From assembly GCA_002691205.1 (NCBI GenBank), contig NZHD01000030.1, positions 1 through 35,369 on the forward strand: a stretch of DNA of 35,369 nucleotides. Direction: 5' to 3'. The first letter of the stretch is position 1; each line of letters begins with the position of its first letter. The DNA is from Deltaproteobacteria bacterium. Lineage in GTDB: Bacteria; Myxococcota_A; UBA9160; UBA4427. The position numbers were made by a program, and so were the translations under genes. Positions 9,010 through 16,349 of the stretch are shown piece after piece. The notes beneath the pieces were generated by a model. The model did no database searches. It saw nothing but the letters and a program-made list of their open reading frames with translations, and was not told the origin of the DNA.

Positions 9010-9231
9010 CTATAGAAATCTCGGCCCGATCCCCAACCCTGCGAGGGCCTCTTCACAGGCGGCTTCATCGAGCCCCTGCCGGATCTCCGGGAACGTCATT
9101 GGCCTTTCAAACGGCCCCCTTTCGAGGCCCATTTTCTCGGTCTCTATGCGAAAACTATCGTACATCCCAGGAGACAAGAGCCCTCCAGGGAGGGCTCTCT
9201 GCGGACATCCAAAAATAAGCGTTAGTCTCAT
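9010..9231 (-). CDS. Small hypothetical protein, 73 residues
   Basis: A short frame starting with ATG at 9231 (MRLTLIFGCPQRALPGG) and ending GIGPRFL. Support for coding is modest: it lies between the divergent promoter region and the 252-residue gene on the same strand, and its C-terminal half (FPEIRQGLDEAACEEALAGLG) looks like a helical acidic protein segment. No family is recognised. No strong ribosome binding site was seen. A 22-bp perfect hairpin lies inside its first third, which is unusual for a coding sequence. An alternative is that 9010-9231 is the leader of the gene at 8976. Confidence 0.45.
   Translation of the reverse strand: MRLTLIFGCPQRALPGGLLSPGMYDSFRIETEKMGLERGPFERPMTFPEIRQGLDEAACEEALAGLGIGPRFL
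9177..9198. repeat. Perfect inverted repeat inside the small gene
   Basis: Arms AGAGCCCTCC and GGAGGGCTCT flank a 2-base centre. On the minus-strand transcript it lies about 35 bases after the start codon of the 73-residue frame. No T-tract follows on either strand, so it is not an intrinsic terminator. It may be an RNA hairpin or a protein-binding dyad. Confidence 0.5.
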
Positions 9232-9281
9232 CTAATCAGGCAGTTACGTGATTTTTTCATATAGGACTCAAAGGGTCCGGC

Positions 9282-9313
9282 TTGACAAATGGGCTGTAAA
9301 ATGGCCTTATAAA
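9282..9313 (+). promoter_or_regulatory. Candidate promoter of the recombinase-like gene
   Basis: A perfect -35 hexamer TTGACA (9282-9287) precedes TATAAA (9308-9313) by 20 bases. This spacing is longer than the usual 16-18, so the promoter may be weak or need an activator. The expected start point, near 9320, falls inside the palindrome at 9316-9336. Confidence 0.4.
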
Positions 9314-9315
9314 AG

Positions 9316-9336
9316 TTCGTTCGGGTCCCGAACGAA
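9316..9336. promoter_or_regulatory. Perfect palindromic operator candidate
   Basis: Arms TTCGTTCGGG and CCCGAACGAA with a single central T make a perfect dyad, 35 bases before the GTG of the recombinase-like gene. Its position over the likely transcription start fits an operator. It is shared by the divergent genes at 9231 and 9372. It contains GTTCG/CGAAC half-sites, but the layout does not match the LexA boxes I know closely enough to name the binder. Confidence 0.55.
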
Positions 9337-9371
9337 TTGAAGTCGCCCCCCAACCCTGGAGGATAAAGAAC

Positions 9372-10463
9372 GTGTCTGCGGAAGCCCACGGCCCCGCGCA
9401 AGTATTGCCCCCCAACTCCGCTGATTTCAGGTTGTCCGAGCAAGAAATTGAAAAAGGACAGAAGGCTGCTGAGGCCTTCCTGAGCACTGTGAAACCTGGC
9501 GATAGCCAGCGTAACGCAACTGAGGCCCTGGATACGCTCGCTGCCGTCATCAGTGACGGGAAGTGTGATCACCGGAGTTTTCCCTGGCAGCAACTGCGCG
9601 CTCACCACTCTGCTCTTGCCCTATCCATCATGAAAGAACCTGGAGCGCCCGCACGCATCGAAGCCATGCGCTGTCGAGCGGACGATACGCGTAAATTCCA
9701 GCAGGTTCCGGATAGCTACACAACCAAAGTGTTGCAACGAATGCGAAGTTCGCTGGTTCGCGTGATTGAGACCTGCTCGGATTTGGGTTTTCTCGATCAA
9801 GAGCAACTCGAATTGGCCGTCCCGCCAAAGCGAGCCGCCAATGCGGTCACGAAATCCAAGCGAGAACGCTTGCTCACCGAAGGTGAAGTCCGTGCCCTGC
9901 TCTCGGCCTGCGACATGGCCAATGCCGCCTCCGCGCCTCGAGATGCACTGATGATTTCACTGGCGTACAGCGGTGGGTTCAAAACGGTTGATCTCATCAA
10001 TCTCAGCCTAGATTCGCTGCTGTTCGATGACAAAAATGGCATGGTCAACATCCGGTTCAAAGCGCCGGGTGCAAAGCGGGCCCGAAAGATTCCGCTTCAA
10101 AATGAGGATCTAATCTCGCTTGAAGACTGGCTCGATATCCGTGGGCGTGAGCCAGGCCCTCTCTTCTGTCCGATTAAACCAAGGACACGCCAAGTCGAAA
10201 TTAAACGAATCAGCGCAGCTGCGATGCGAGAGATCTGCAACCAAAGGGCGGAGGAAGCCGGCGTTCTGCCTTTCTCCCCCAACGACCTCTCGCGAAGTGC
10301 CTTGCCCCATGCCGAGAATGGGCGTGGTAAAAAAGCTCCGAGCAAAAGGGACTCCGCAGGCGTATCCGTCCTGTTCTCCGACCAAGATGGAGACGACGCC
10401 GATTCAGACGAACTTGAGGATCTGGTATTCCCTTACCGAAGTGTCAGAACGGGTGGCCAGTAA
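9372..10463 (+). CDS. Catalytically degenerate tyrosine-recombinase (integrase) homologue
   Basis: 363 residues, with GTG start at 9372 and GGAGG 9 bases upstream. The N-terminal half (about 22-135) resembles the core-binding SAM-like domain of XerD-type phage integrases: AEAFLSTVKPGDSQRNATEALDTLAAV, then FPWQQLRAHHSALAL. From 167 it follows the catalytic domain: LLTEGEVRALLSACD, RDALMISLAYSGGF, KIPLQNEDLISLEDWLDIRG, EPGPLFCPI and QRAEEAGVLPFSPNDL. The key residues are lost, however. Box I Arg is K204 (GFKTVD instead of G[LA]RRSE). Box II HDLRR is N304-D-L-S307-R. The later GH and tyrosine region is replaced by an acidic tail (QDGDDADSDELED). Strand exchange is therefore unlikely; DNA binding may remain. 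The reading frame is intact, so it looks repurposed rather than decayed, which is inference. Confidence 0.8.
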   Translation: MSAEAHGPAQVLPPNSADFRLSEQEIEKGQKAAEAFLSTVKPGDSQRNATEALDTLAAVISDGKCDHRSFPWQQLRAHHSALALSIMKEPGAPARIEAMRCRADDTRKFQQVPDSYTTKVLQRMRSSLVRVIETCSDLGFLDQEQLELAVPPKRAANAVTKSKRERLLTEGEVRALLSACDMANAASAPRDALMISLAYSGGFKTVDLINLSLDSLLFDDKNGMVNIRFKAPGAKRARKIPLQNEDLISLEDWLDIRGREPGPLFCPIKPRTRQVEIKRISAAAMREICNQRAEEAGVLPFSPNDLSRSALPHAENGRGKKAPSKRDSAGVSVLFSDQDGDDADSDELEDLVFPYRSVRTGGQ

Positions 10464-10521
10464 CCCTTCCAGCCTCGTTCAAGGCGGCCCTCTCCGACCT
10501 AGTGAACCCATGGCCATATGT

Positions 10522-10557
10522 GCCGGTCTCGAGAAAACACAAAACCTCGAGATCGGC
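10522..10557 (+). other. 12-bp stem-loop after recombinase-like gene
   Basis: Arms GCCGGTCTCGAG and CTCGAGATCGGC, with one G-U wobble, enclose an A-rich 12-base loop (AAAACACAAAAC). It lies 59 bases after the stop at 10463 and 117 bases before the next start. There is no U-run behind it, so it is a poor intrinsic terminator. It may act as an mRNA 3' stabiliser or a binding element. Nothing else was seen in 10464-10673. Confidence 0.55.
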
Positions 10558-10673
10558 CGGCCAGACGGGTTTAAAGCGAAAGAACCAGCAGCGCCTCAAA
10601 AGAGAAGCTGATAAGAAGGCACTTTTTAGCCCCGTGAGATGAAAGGGAAATTCGCATCTTTTCCTTCCTTCGA

Positions 10674-11516
10674 ATGACCCTAATTGTGGTTTTTTGCTTC
10701 GCTCCCATTCGAAGCGGCGGAGCGAGTGAAGAGTTTTGGCCAGTCGATGAATATATCGGCTCCGACAATCTCACCGGACTCGCTCTGTGTGAAAAAATTC
10801 TTCAAAATCGATTTCAGGCTTTCACACAGACCATGTCCATGCGCTCTGGAGATGAAAGCGGAAATTTCCAACGCGTCAAAGTCCGACTCAAGTACAAGCG
10901 TTTCGACCCTACCCAAAAAGGCATCATCTCGAAAACCATTACAAAGTACTCAGAACCCAACGATGTCCGACACCTCGGGTATCTCATTATCAACAAAGAG
11001 AAGGGGCAAGACGACCAGTTTGTCTACAGACCCAGCACTCGAAAGGTACGGCGAATTAACGTACGAGGAGAATCTGTGGCCGGCACCGATTTCGCCTTTG
11101 AAGACCTCGTCCCTTTTGAATGTGAAGATGCCACTCACCACCGATTAAAAGATGAAACTCTTGAAGGAGTCGACACATTCGTCATCACCATGGTGCCAAA
11201 ACCATCTACCGAGAGTGAGTATTCCAAAATCGTATCCTACGTTGACAAAGAAACGTTCATTCCGGTTCAAACTTGGTATTGGGACAACAAACGAGTCAAG
11301 GTCAAACGTATGGACGCAGACAGAGGCAGTTTTTCCAAATTCGAAGGCGTCGAGGGACCAGACGAAGAAAGGCGAACCGTGTGGATCGCCCAAAAATCAC
11401 AGATGACTCATCTGCAGTCGGAAAGCTTTACGGAACTACTCATCGAGGACCTTGAAGCTGATCCAACGCTTCGCAGCCGGGACTTTTCACAGAGACAGCT
11501 TACGTCATCCCGTTAA
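10674..11516 (+). CDS. LolA-like outer-membrane lipoprotein-sorting protein
   Basis: 280-residue periplasmic protein of the LolA_like group (the TP_0789-type family). The signature is the pairing FVYRPSTRKVRRINVRGES (about 116-134) with GTDFAFEDLVPFE (about 137-149), followed by YSKIVSYVDKETFIPVQTWYW (about 193-213), as in members thought to carry lipids or lipoproteins between membranes. The N terminus MTLIVVFCFAPIRSGGAS looks like a short signal peptide. The start is uncertain: ATG at 10674 lacks a clear ribosome binding site and leaves no basic residue before the hydrophobic stretch, whereas an ATT at 10650 would add IRIFSFLR. Family members often sit with RND/MMPL exporters, but none is adjacent. 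It is convergent with ilvD. Confidence 0.82.
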   Translation: MTLIVVFCFAPIRSGGASEEFWPVDEYIGSDNLTGLALCEKILQNRFQAFTQTMSMRSGDESGNFQRVKVRLKYKRFDPTQKGIISKTITKYSEPNDVRHLGYLIINKEKGQDDQFVYRPSTRKVRRINVRGESVAGTDFAFEDLVPFECEDATHHRLKDETLEGVDTFVITMVPKPSTESEYSKIVSYVDKETFIPVQTWYWDNKRVKVKRMDADRGSFSKFEGVEGPDEERRTVWIAQKSQMTHLQSESFTELLIEDLEADPTLRSRDFSQRQLTSSR

Positions 11517-11543
11517 ACCCAGCGCTCGGCGTAAGGCCACACT

Positions 11544-13418
11544 CTATGACTTGAGATTTGAGAGATCCCGAACCGCGCCTCGAGAGGCGCTCGTCGTCAT
11601 CAGTGCGTAGGCTTGCAAAGCAACCGACACATGGCGGTCCCGATTCTCGGGCATAAAAGATCGCTCGCCGCGCGCTTCCATCACCTGCCTCCGATGAAGC
11701 AAGACCTCGTCCTCAACAAGGAGACTAATCTCTCGACTGGGGATGTCGATTCGAATCCGGTCCCCTTCTTCAACTAAGCCGATTAGCCCTCCCTCCTCCG
11801 CTTCAGGAGAAACATGTCCTATCGAAAGCCCTGAAGTCCCTCCGCTGAATCGCCCATCGGTGATCAACGCGCAGGCCTTTCCGAGCTTTTTCGACTTGAG
11901 GTAAGTGGTCGGATAGAGCATTTCCTGCATTCCTGGCCCACCACGGGGTCCTTCGTAGCGAATCACGACCACGTCCCCTGCAACGATTTTATCAGTCAGG
12001 ATCGCATCGCACGCTGCCTCTTGAGACTCAAAGATTCGAGCCGGCCCCTCAAAATGCCAAATCGACTCATCTACGCCTGCCGTCTTCACGATGCAGCCTT
12101 CTTCGGCAAGATTGCCAAACAGGACCGCCAAGCCGCCGTCCAAGGTATGCGCAAATTCGACCTCTCGGATGCACCCATTTTCGGGATCCAAATCAGGTGT
12201 CTCGAAGTACTTGTCCTGCGAAAAGGCGACGGTTGTGCGGACTCCCCCCGGCGCCGATAACGCGCGAAGGCGTGCCCAGTCCGTCGCCTCAGACTGACGA
12301 ACATCCTCCCGTTCAATCGCATCGCCCAGACGAGCCGAATGGACCGTCCCCGCATCCAGATTCAACTTCCCGGCCCTCGCGAGCGAGCCCAAGATCGTAA
12401 ACACCCCACCGGCCCGTCCAACGTCTTCGATATGATCGCTTGATGAAGGAGCCACCTTGCAAATACAAGGAGTGCTTCGAGAAATGCGGTCAATTTCCTT
12501 CATGCTGAACTCGACGCCGGCCTCGTGAGCCGCCGCCAACAGATGGAGAACCGTGTTGGTTGACCCCCCCATGGCGACATCCAGTGTAATGGCATTTTCA
12601 AAAGCTTCGAACGAAGCCACATTGCGAGGCAGAACCGACTCATCGCCTTCCTCGTAGTAACGCCGACACAAATCGACGATCAAGCCGCCCGCCTGCTCGA
12701 AAAGCTGCCAACGCAAAGCATGGGTGGCCAGCAATGTCCCATTGCCCGGCAAGGAAAGTCCAAGAGCTTCGGTCAGGCAGTTCATACTATTGGCCGTAAA
12801 CATTCCCGAGCAGGAGCCGCACGTGGGGCAAGCGGACCTCTCAATAATGTCCACAACTTCATCCGAGACGTCATCATTTTCGGACTGGATCATCGCATCG
12901 ATAAGATCGATTTTATCCGAGCTTGACAGAGGGTTCCCATTTCGATCCACCGTGCCGACGGCCTTCCCCGCTTCCATAGGCCCTCCGGAGATAAAGATTG
13001 TCGGGATGTTTAACCTGAGGGCCGCCATCAACATTCCAGGCGTAATTTTGTCACAATTTGAAATGCAAATTAAGCCGTCGGCCACATGCGCTTCAACCAT
13101 GTACTCGAGACTGTCTGCGATGAGATCTCGGCTGGGCAGCGAATAAAGCATGCCCGCATGCCCCATCGCGATACCGTCGTCCACGGCGATGGAGTTAAAT
13201 TCTTTGCCCACCCCACCCGCGGCCTCGATCACCTTCTTAATGCGCTGCCCCACATCATGCAGATGAACGTGCCCAGGTACGAACTCAGTAAAACTGTTCG
13301 CAATCGCAATAATGGGCTTCTCAAAATCGCCATCCGTCATTCCGGTAGCGCGCCAAAGGGCTCTGGCCCCGGCCATATTGCGCCCATGTGTTGTCGTACC
13401 GCTTCTATATTTTTTCAT
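11544..13418 (-). CDS. ilvD: Dihydroxy-acid dehydratase
   Basis: Iron-sulfur dehydratase of the third common step in valine and isoleucine synthesis, producing 2-oxo acids from 2,3-dihydroxy acids. The 624 residues are close to the 616 of E. coli IlvD and align well from [20 protein letters not shown]. Cluster ligands are visible: C122 in [11 protein letters not shown] and C203 in [30 protein letters not shown] and the C-terminal [19 protein letters not shown] are also conserved. I chose the ATG at 13418, because the longer frame to 13451 adds residues not found in the family. A TATACT hexamer at 13443-13448 (read on the minus strand) could be its -10 element. It lies 97 bases downstream of the crotonase gene. 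Confidence 0.97.
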   Translation of the reverse strand: MKKYRSGTTTHGRNMAGARALWRATGMTDGDFEKPIIAIANSFTEFVPGHVHLHDVGQRIKKVIEAAGGVGKEFNSIAVDDGIAMGHAGMLYSLPSRDLIADSLEYMVEAHVADGLICISNCDKITPGMLMAALRLNIPTIFISGGPMEAGKAVGTVDRNGNPLSSSDKIDLIDAMIQSENDDVSDEVVDIIERSACPTCGSCSGMFTANSMNCLTEALGLSLPGNGTLLATHALRWQLFEQAGGLIVDLCRRYYEEGDESVLPRNVASFEAFENAITLDVAMGGSTNTVLHLLAAAHEAGVEFSMKEIDRISRSTPCICKVAPSSSDHIEDVGRAGGVFTILGSLARAGKLNLDAGTVHSARLGDAIEREDVRQSEATDWARLRALSAPGGVRTTVAFSQDKYFETPDLDPENGCIREVEFAHTLDGGLAVLFGNLAEEGCIVKTAGVDESIWHFEGPARIFESQEAACDAILTDKIVAGDVVVIRYEGPRGGPGMQEMLYPTTYLKSKKLGKACALITDGRFSGGTSGLSIGHVSPEAEEGGLIGLVEEGDRIRIDIPSREISLLVEDEVLLHRRQVMEARGERSFMPENRDRHVSVALQAYALMTTSASRGAVRDLSNLKS

Positions 13419-13514
13419 ATAAAATACTTTACTCCGCGAGGAAGTATACACGCCTCGACCTTGGCCAGCATAGGCAACCGGTTTTCAAATTTATCGGACA
13501 AATCACACTCAACC

Positions 13515-14204
13515 TTACGAAATAGAACCAACCGTCGCGCGTAAACGATCTGACGCGGACTTGCGCAAATCGGCTTTCGTCCGACGATGTGCCTTTGCGT
13601 TCAATTTTTCCGACAAAACACGTGCATGACGGACGGCCGCCTCCGTCACATCTCCTTCGTCAACGACCCAATCAAGATAACCGACTTCAGTCGCGCTCTC
13701 GGGGTCAAAAATTTCGGCGTGAGCCGTGGCGCGCGTGAGATACCGGCGACTTATACGCTCTTCCGCGAGAATCATGGCAAAGGGCGGCAGCGCCATCCCG
13801 ATCGCGACTTCATTGAGACCCAGTTTATAGTCGCCACGAGCTCCAATCCGCACATCCGCCGCCAAGCAGAGAACAGCGCCCATGGCCAACGCGTGGCCGG
13901 TCACACCAAAGACCACCGGCACAGACGAATCAAAGATTCGGGCGCCGATATGAGCCCCTTTTTGCGCGAGCAACTGAACCGCTTCACGCCCACCCCCCTG
14001 CATGACCGACAAATCAAAGCCGGCTGAGAACCGACCGGGCCGCCCTGCCACCACCACCGCCCCAGCCTTATCTCGCTCTGACTGATCCAGCGCTTCTCCG
14101 AACGCGTCCAAAACTTCGTGAGAAAGAGCATTGGCCTTCCCATCGTCGAGGACAATCAAAGCAACGCCCGATTCGAGCTCATATTTTACTTTTTCAGACA
14201 TCAT
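13515..14204 (-). CDS. Crotonase / enoyl-CoA hydratase family protein
   Basis: 229-residue crotonase-fold enzyme. The oxyanion-hole segments are GRFSAGFDLSVM at 58-68 and GHALAMGAVLCLAADVRIG at 103-121. The second catalytic glutamate position is kept (E132 in LGLNEVAIGMALP). The first, Glu144 of rat enoyl-CoA hydratase, aligns with V111, so classical hydratase chemistry is doubtful. Isomerase, hydrolase or another crotonase activity is possible. The start is an ATG-ATG pair at 14204, preceded by GAAAGGG. It lies between the cold-shock gene and ilvD on the same strand; operon membership with either is uncertain. Confidence 0.87.
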   Translation of the reverse strand: MMSEKVKYELESGVALIVLDDGKANALSHEVLDAFGEALDQSERDKAGAVVVAGRPGRFSAGFDLSVMQGGGREAVQLLAQKGAHIGARIFDSSVPVVFGVTGHALAMGAVLCLAADVRIGARGDYKLGLNEVAIGMALPPFAMILAEERISRRYLTRATAHAEIFDPESATEVGYLDWVVDEGDVTEAAVRHARVLSEKLNAKAHRRTKADLRKSASDRLRATVGSIS

Positions 14205-14370
14205 GACCCTTTCAACTAAAAACGAGGCTCAGGCCTCCTTCAAAGACAATGCATCAGTTCGCACTCTCATCCTCTGCAGCTCTTGCCAGATCTTCGCCCG
14301 GCTTCGCCAAAAAGAAAAGGCGGCGACCCCTTTCAGGATCGTCACCTTTAAATGATCCGATCGGCTGATC

Positions 14371-14574
14371 TCACTCAGGCGAAATGTTTGTCGCCTCGGG
14401 GCCCTTGCGTCCTTCCGCGGCTTCGAAAGATACTCGCTGACCTTCACTGAGAGATTTAAAGCCTTCTCCCAAAATATTTGAATGATGTACAAACAGATCT
14501 TTCGAACCGTCATCCGGAACGATAAATCCATATCCCTTGTCGTCACTGAACCACTTCACAGAACCACTTGCCAT
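14371..14574 (-). CDS. Cold-shock protein, CspA family
   Basis: 67-residue OB-fold RNA chaperone. It has the RNP1 motif KGYGFI at 13-18, the RNP2 motif DLFVHH at 26-31 and the family opening [17 protein letters not shown]. The end, [14 protein letters not shown], matches GPQA.NV... of the family. The ATG at 14574 follows AGGAGA. The 215 bases upstream are free of genes and contain a perfect hairpin near 14684, which could belong to a structured leader as known for cspA in E. coli. Single-gene transcription is likely. Confidence 0.96.
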   Translation of the reverse strand: MASGSVKWFSDDKGYGFIVPDDGSKDLFVHHSNILGEGFKSLSEGQRVSFEAAEGRKGPEATNISPE

Positions 14575-14675
14575 TTATTCTCTTTCTCCTGCCCTCTCCG
14601 AATCCCGACACTCATATTTGAGAATGAGTTTTTACAAACGGAACACGCGAGGACCTATTCGTCCACCAGAACCCA

Positions 14676-14692
14676 GACCCCACCGTGGGGTC
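14676..14692 (-). promoter_or_regulatory. Hairpin in the presumed cspA leader
   Basis: Arms GACCCCAC and GTGGGGTC around one central base form a very stable dyad about 100-118 bases upstream of the cold-shock start codon. It could be the 5' part of a thermoregulated leader, the terminator-like end of the upstream EthD gene (no U-tract) or an operator. Confidence 0.4.
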
Positions 14693-14776
14693 AGCCCATA
14701 GAAAAGAAGCGTTTCAATGAACCCGACTGGCGACCCGCAAAGACTAGATCACCCAACTCGGCCATGCCTACCCCTA

Positions 14777-14787
14777 GGGGGGGGGGG
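14777..14787. repeat. Homopolymer of eleven G
   Basis: A run of 11 G on the plus strand (C on the coding strand of the neighbouring gene), 2 bases beyond the stop of the EthD gene. Such tracts slip readily in replication and sequencing, so the length may be wrong or variable. It does not alter any called reading frame. Confidence 0.8.
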
Positions 14788-14789
14788 AC

Positions 14790-15476
14790 CTAATCCAAGC
14801 GATACTCCGACATTGGAATCGACTCAAGTTGTTCTAGATCAAGAAAGGCATTCACACTGTTCATCATGCGCTCGAGTCGCCTTTTGTATTCGGCCTCTTC
14901 CTGACAGTTGTACCAAACATGCGGATCGGTCAACGCTTCGATGGGAAAACTCTCTTCGACGATGCCATCACATTGAGGTGTTCCGGGGGTCAGCGTCCGC
15001 AAAACTTCGTTACGCACGTAGGCGAAAGTGGATTGTGTTTCAACCGCGACCTGACGATGTTCGATCGTCCAGCAATCAATAAATTCCTCGTGGGAAATAT
15101 CGAATTTTTTATGAATGCGAGTCACCAAGTTAGCCCCTTGAGACCGCTCACCCGGTACAGGGTCCGACACTAAGGGCCTCGACTCGGCGACTAAATATCC
15201 TGCGATCAGCTTCTGGTCCTGCCGGAGAGCCTCTTCACAAGGCTTTCGGTCGTCTGAATTTTCCATCCAAAACGAAACCATGGCTCGAATAGGAGGGGTC
15301 CCTCTCGAAATTCGAACCCCATCCCCCATTTTTACCGCCGAATCGTCCACATTAACGCTCACGCGGAGCCCACCGGATCGATGAATCACCGGCACCGCTA
15401 TTTCAATCAACCCTTCGCGCAAGGCATCCCCTGACGCTTCTCGATTTGCTGAAATCAAGTAGACAAGCTTTTCCAT
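14790..15476 (-). CDS. EthD-domain protein, tandem dimeric alpha-beta barrel
   Basis: 228 residues from the ATG at 15476 (MEKLVYLISANREASG), chosen because AGAGGGGCC lies just upstream. The C-terminal half, NLVTRIHKKFDISHEEFIDCWTIEHRQVA, is typical of the EthD family (pattern ...K...ls.eeF...W...H...v), and the N-terminal part has the weaker first repeat. EthD proteins accompany ether, alkane or aromatic degradation in some bacteria, and their biochemical role is poorly understood. No cytochrome P450 or ferredoxin gene is adjacent. It is divergent from the nitroreductase gene. Confidence 0.75.
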   Translation of the reverse strand: MEKLVYLISANREASGDALREGLIEIAVPVIHRSGGLRVSVNVDDSAVKMGDGVRISRGTPPIRAMVSFWMENSDDRKPCEEALRQDQKLIAGYLVAESRPLVSDPVPGERSQGANLVTRIHKKFDISHEEFIDCWTIEHRQVAVETQSTFAYVRNEVLRTLTPGTPQCDGIVEESFPIEALTDPHVWYNCQEEAEYKRRLERMMNSVNAFLDLEQLESIPMSEYRLD

Positions 15477-15660
15477 TGGGCCCCTCTTTCTGGTCAAATC
15501 ACTCGCCTCCAAGGTAGCCCAAAGCTGACTTTTACGTCTCTGAGGGTCGGCACACCCGAAAGTTTGACCTACGCTTTATTGTCCTTAAATCATCGAGCCC
15601 TCAAAGCGCCGACCCGCGCCCAGCGAGAAGCCGATCAACGGTCTCAAAGGAGTGCCTAGA

Positions 15661-16332
15661 ATGACCTTGCTTGATCTCTCGGCAGAAGAACTCTTACTCA
15701 CGACCCGCGCTGTGCGAAAACGGCTCGATTTCGAAAAGCCCTTGGATCCAAGCCTGATCCACGAATGTCTTGAAGTCGCACTCCAAGCACCAAGTGGTTC
15801 AAATGCACAAGGCTGGCACTTCGTCGTGGTCACCGATTCCAAAAAGCGAAAAGCCATCGGCGATCTCTATGCTAAAGGCTTTGCACTGTATCGAGAGATG
15901 AATGAATCTGCGCATGCGCTTCGCGACAAAGCCTCCGACGAACTCGATACTCAGCAAATGGAACGCGTGGTCGACTCCGCAGAATATTTGGCCTCGAACC
16001 TGCACCGCGCACCGGCTCTGGTGATTCCCTGTGTCGAGGGACGTACCGATGAAGTCACCGGGCGAGCCTCCACGATGGCGAACGCCAGCCAATTCGGCTC
16101 CGTGCTTCCGGCTTTCTGGAGTTTTATGCTCGCCGCCAGGCTGCGTGGACTGGGGACAGCCTGGACCACGATCCATTTAATGTTTGAGAAACAAGTCGCC
16201 GAGCTTCTTGATATCCCTTTTGACCGCATCACCCAGGCAGGCCTGTCTCCGGTGGCGTACACAAAAGGCACAGACTTCAAGTTGGCTCGCCGAAAACCCT
16301 TAGCCTCTGTGCTCCACGAGAATGGCTGGTAA
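15661..16332 (+). CDS. Nitroreductase family FMN oxidoreductase
   Basis: 223-residue flavoprotein that reduces nitro compounds or related acceptors with NAD(P)H. Visible are the FMN-phosphate Arg region TTRAVRKRLDF at 14-24, the APSGSNAQGWHFVVV segment at 43-57 and the late GLGTAWTTIHLMFEKQVAELLDIP segment. I chose the ATG at 15661, since AAAGGAG ends 8 bases before it; the GTG at 15652 overlaps that site. A possible promoter is TTGACC at 15564 with a weak -10 near 15586. It is divergent from the EthD gene and may share an environmental-response role with it, which is inference. Confidence 0.9.
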   Translation: MTLLDLSAEELLLTTRAVRKRLDFEKPLDPSLIHECLEVALQAPSGSNAQGWHFVVVTDSKKRKAIGDLYAKGFALYREMNESAHALRDKASDELDTQQMERVVDSAEYLASNLHRAPALVIPCVEGRTDEVTGRASTMANASQFGSVLPAFWSFMLAARLRGLGTAWTTIHLMFEKQVAELLDIPFDRITQAGLSPVAYTKGTDFKLARRKPLASVLHENGW

Positions 16333-16349
16333 ATCGGTTCCACGGCCTC

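Noticed and set aside
9228..9608. Minus-strand frames across the recombinase promoter region
   Set aside because: They run opposite the start of the recombinase-like gene and across its promoter, without conserved sequence.
8218..10557. Integrative element or prophage boundary
   Set aside because: No attachment-site duplication, no tRNA at the edge, no phage or transposase genes and a catalytically dead recombinase.
10120..10611. Second plus-strand frame overlapping the end of the recombinase-like gene, as a possible frameshifted integrase C terminus
   Set aside because: Its translation has no HxLRH, GH or tyrosine motif, so it does not restore an integrase.
14307..14334. Weak hairpin with T-rich tail after the cold-shock gene, read on the minus strand
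   Set aside because: The stem is only five pairs (AAAGG/CCTTT) with an 8-base loop, and the tail is broken (TCTTTTTGG). Too weak to call as a terminator.
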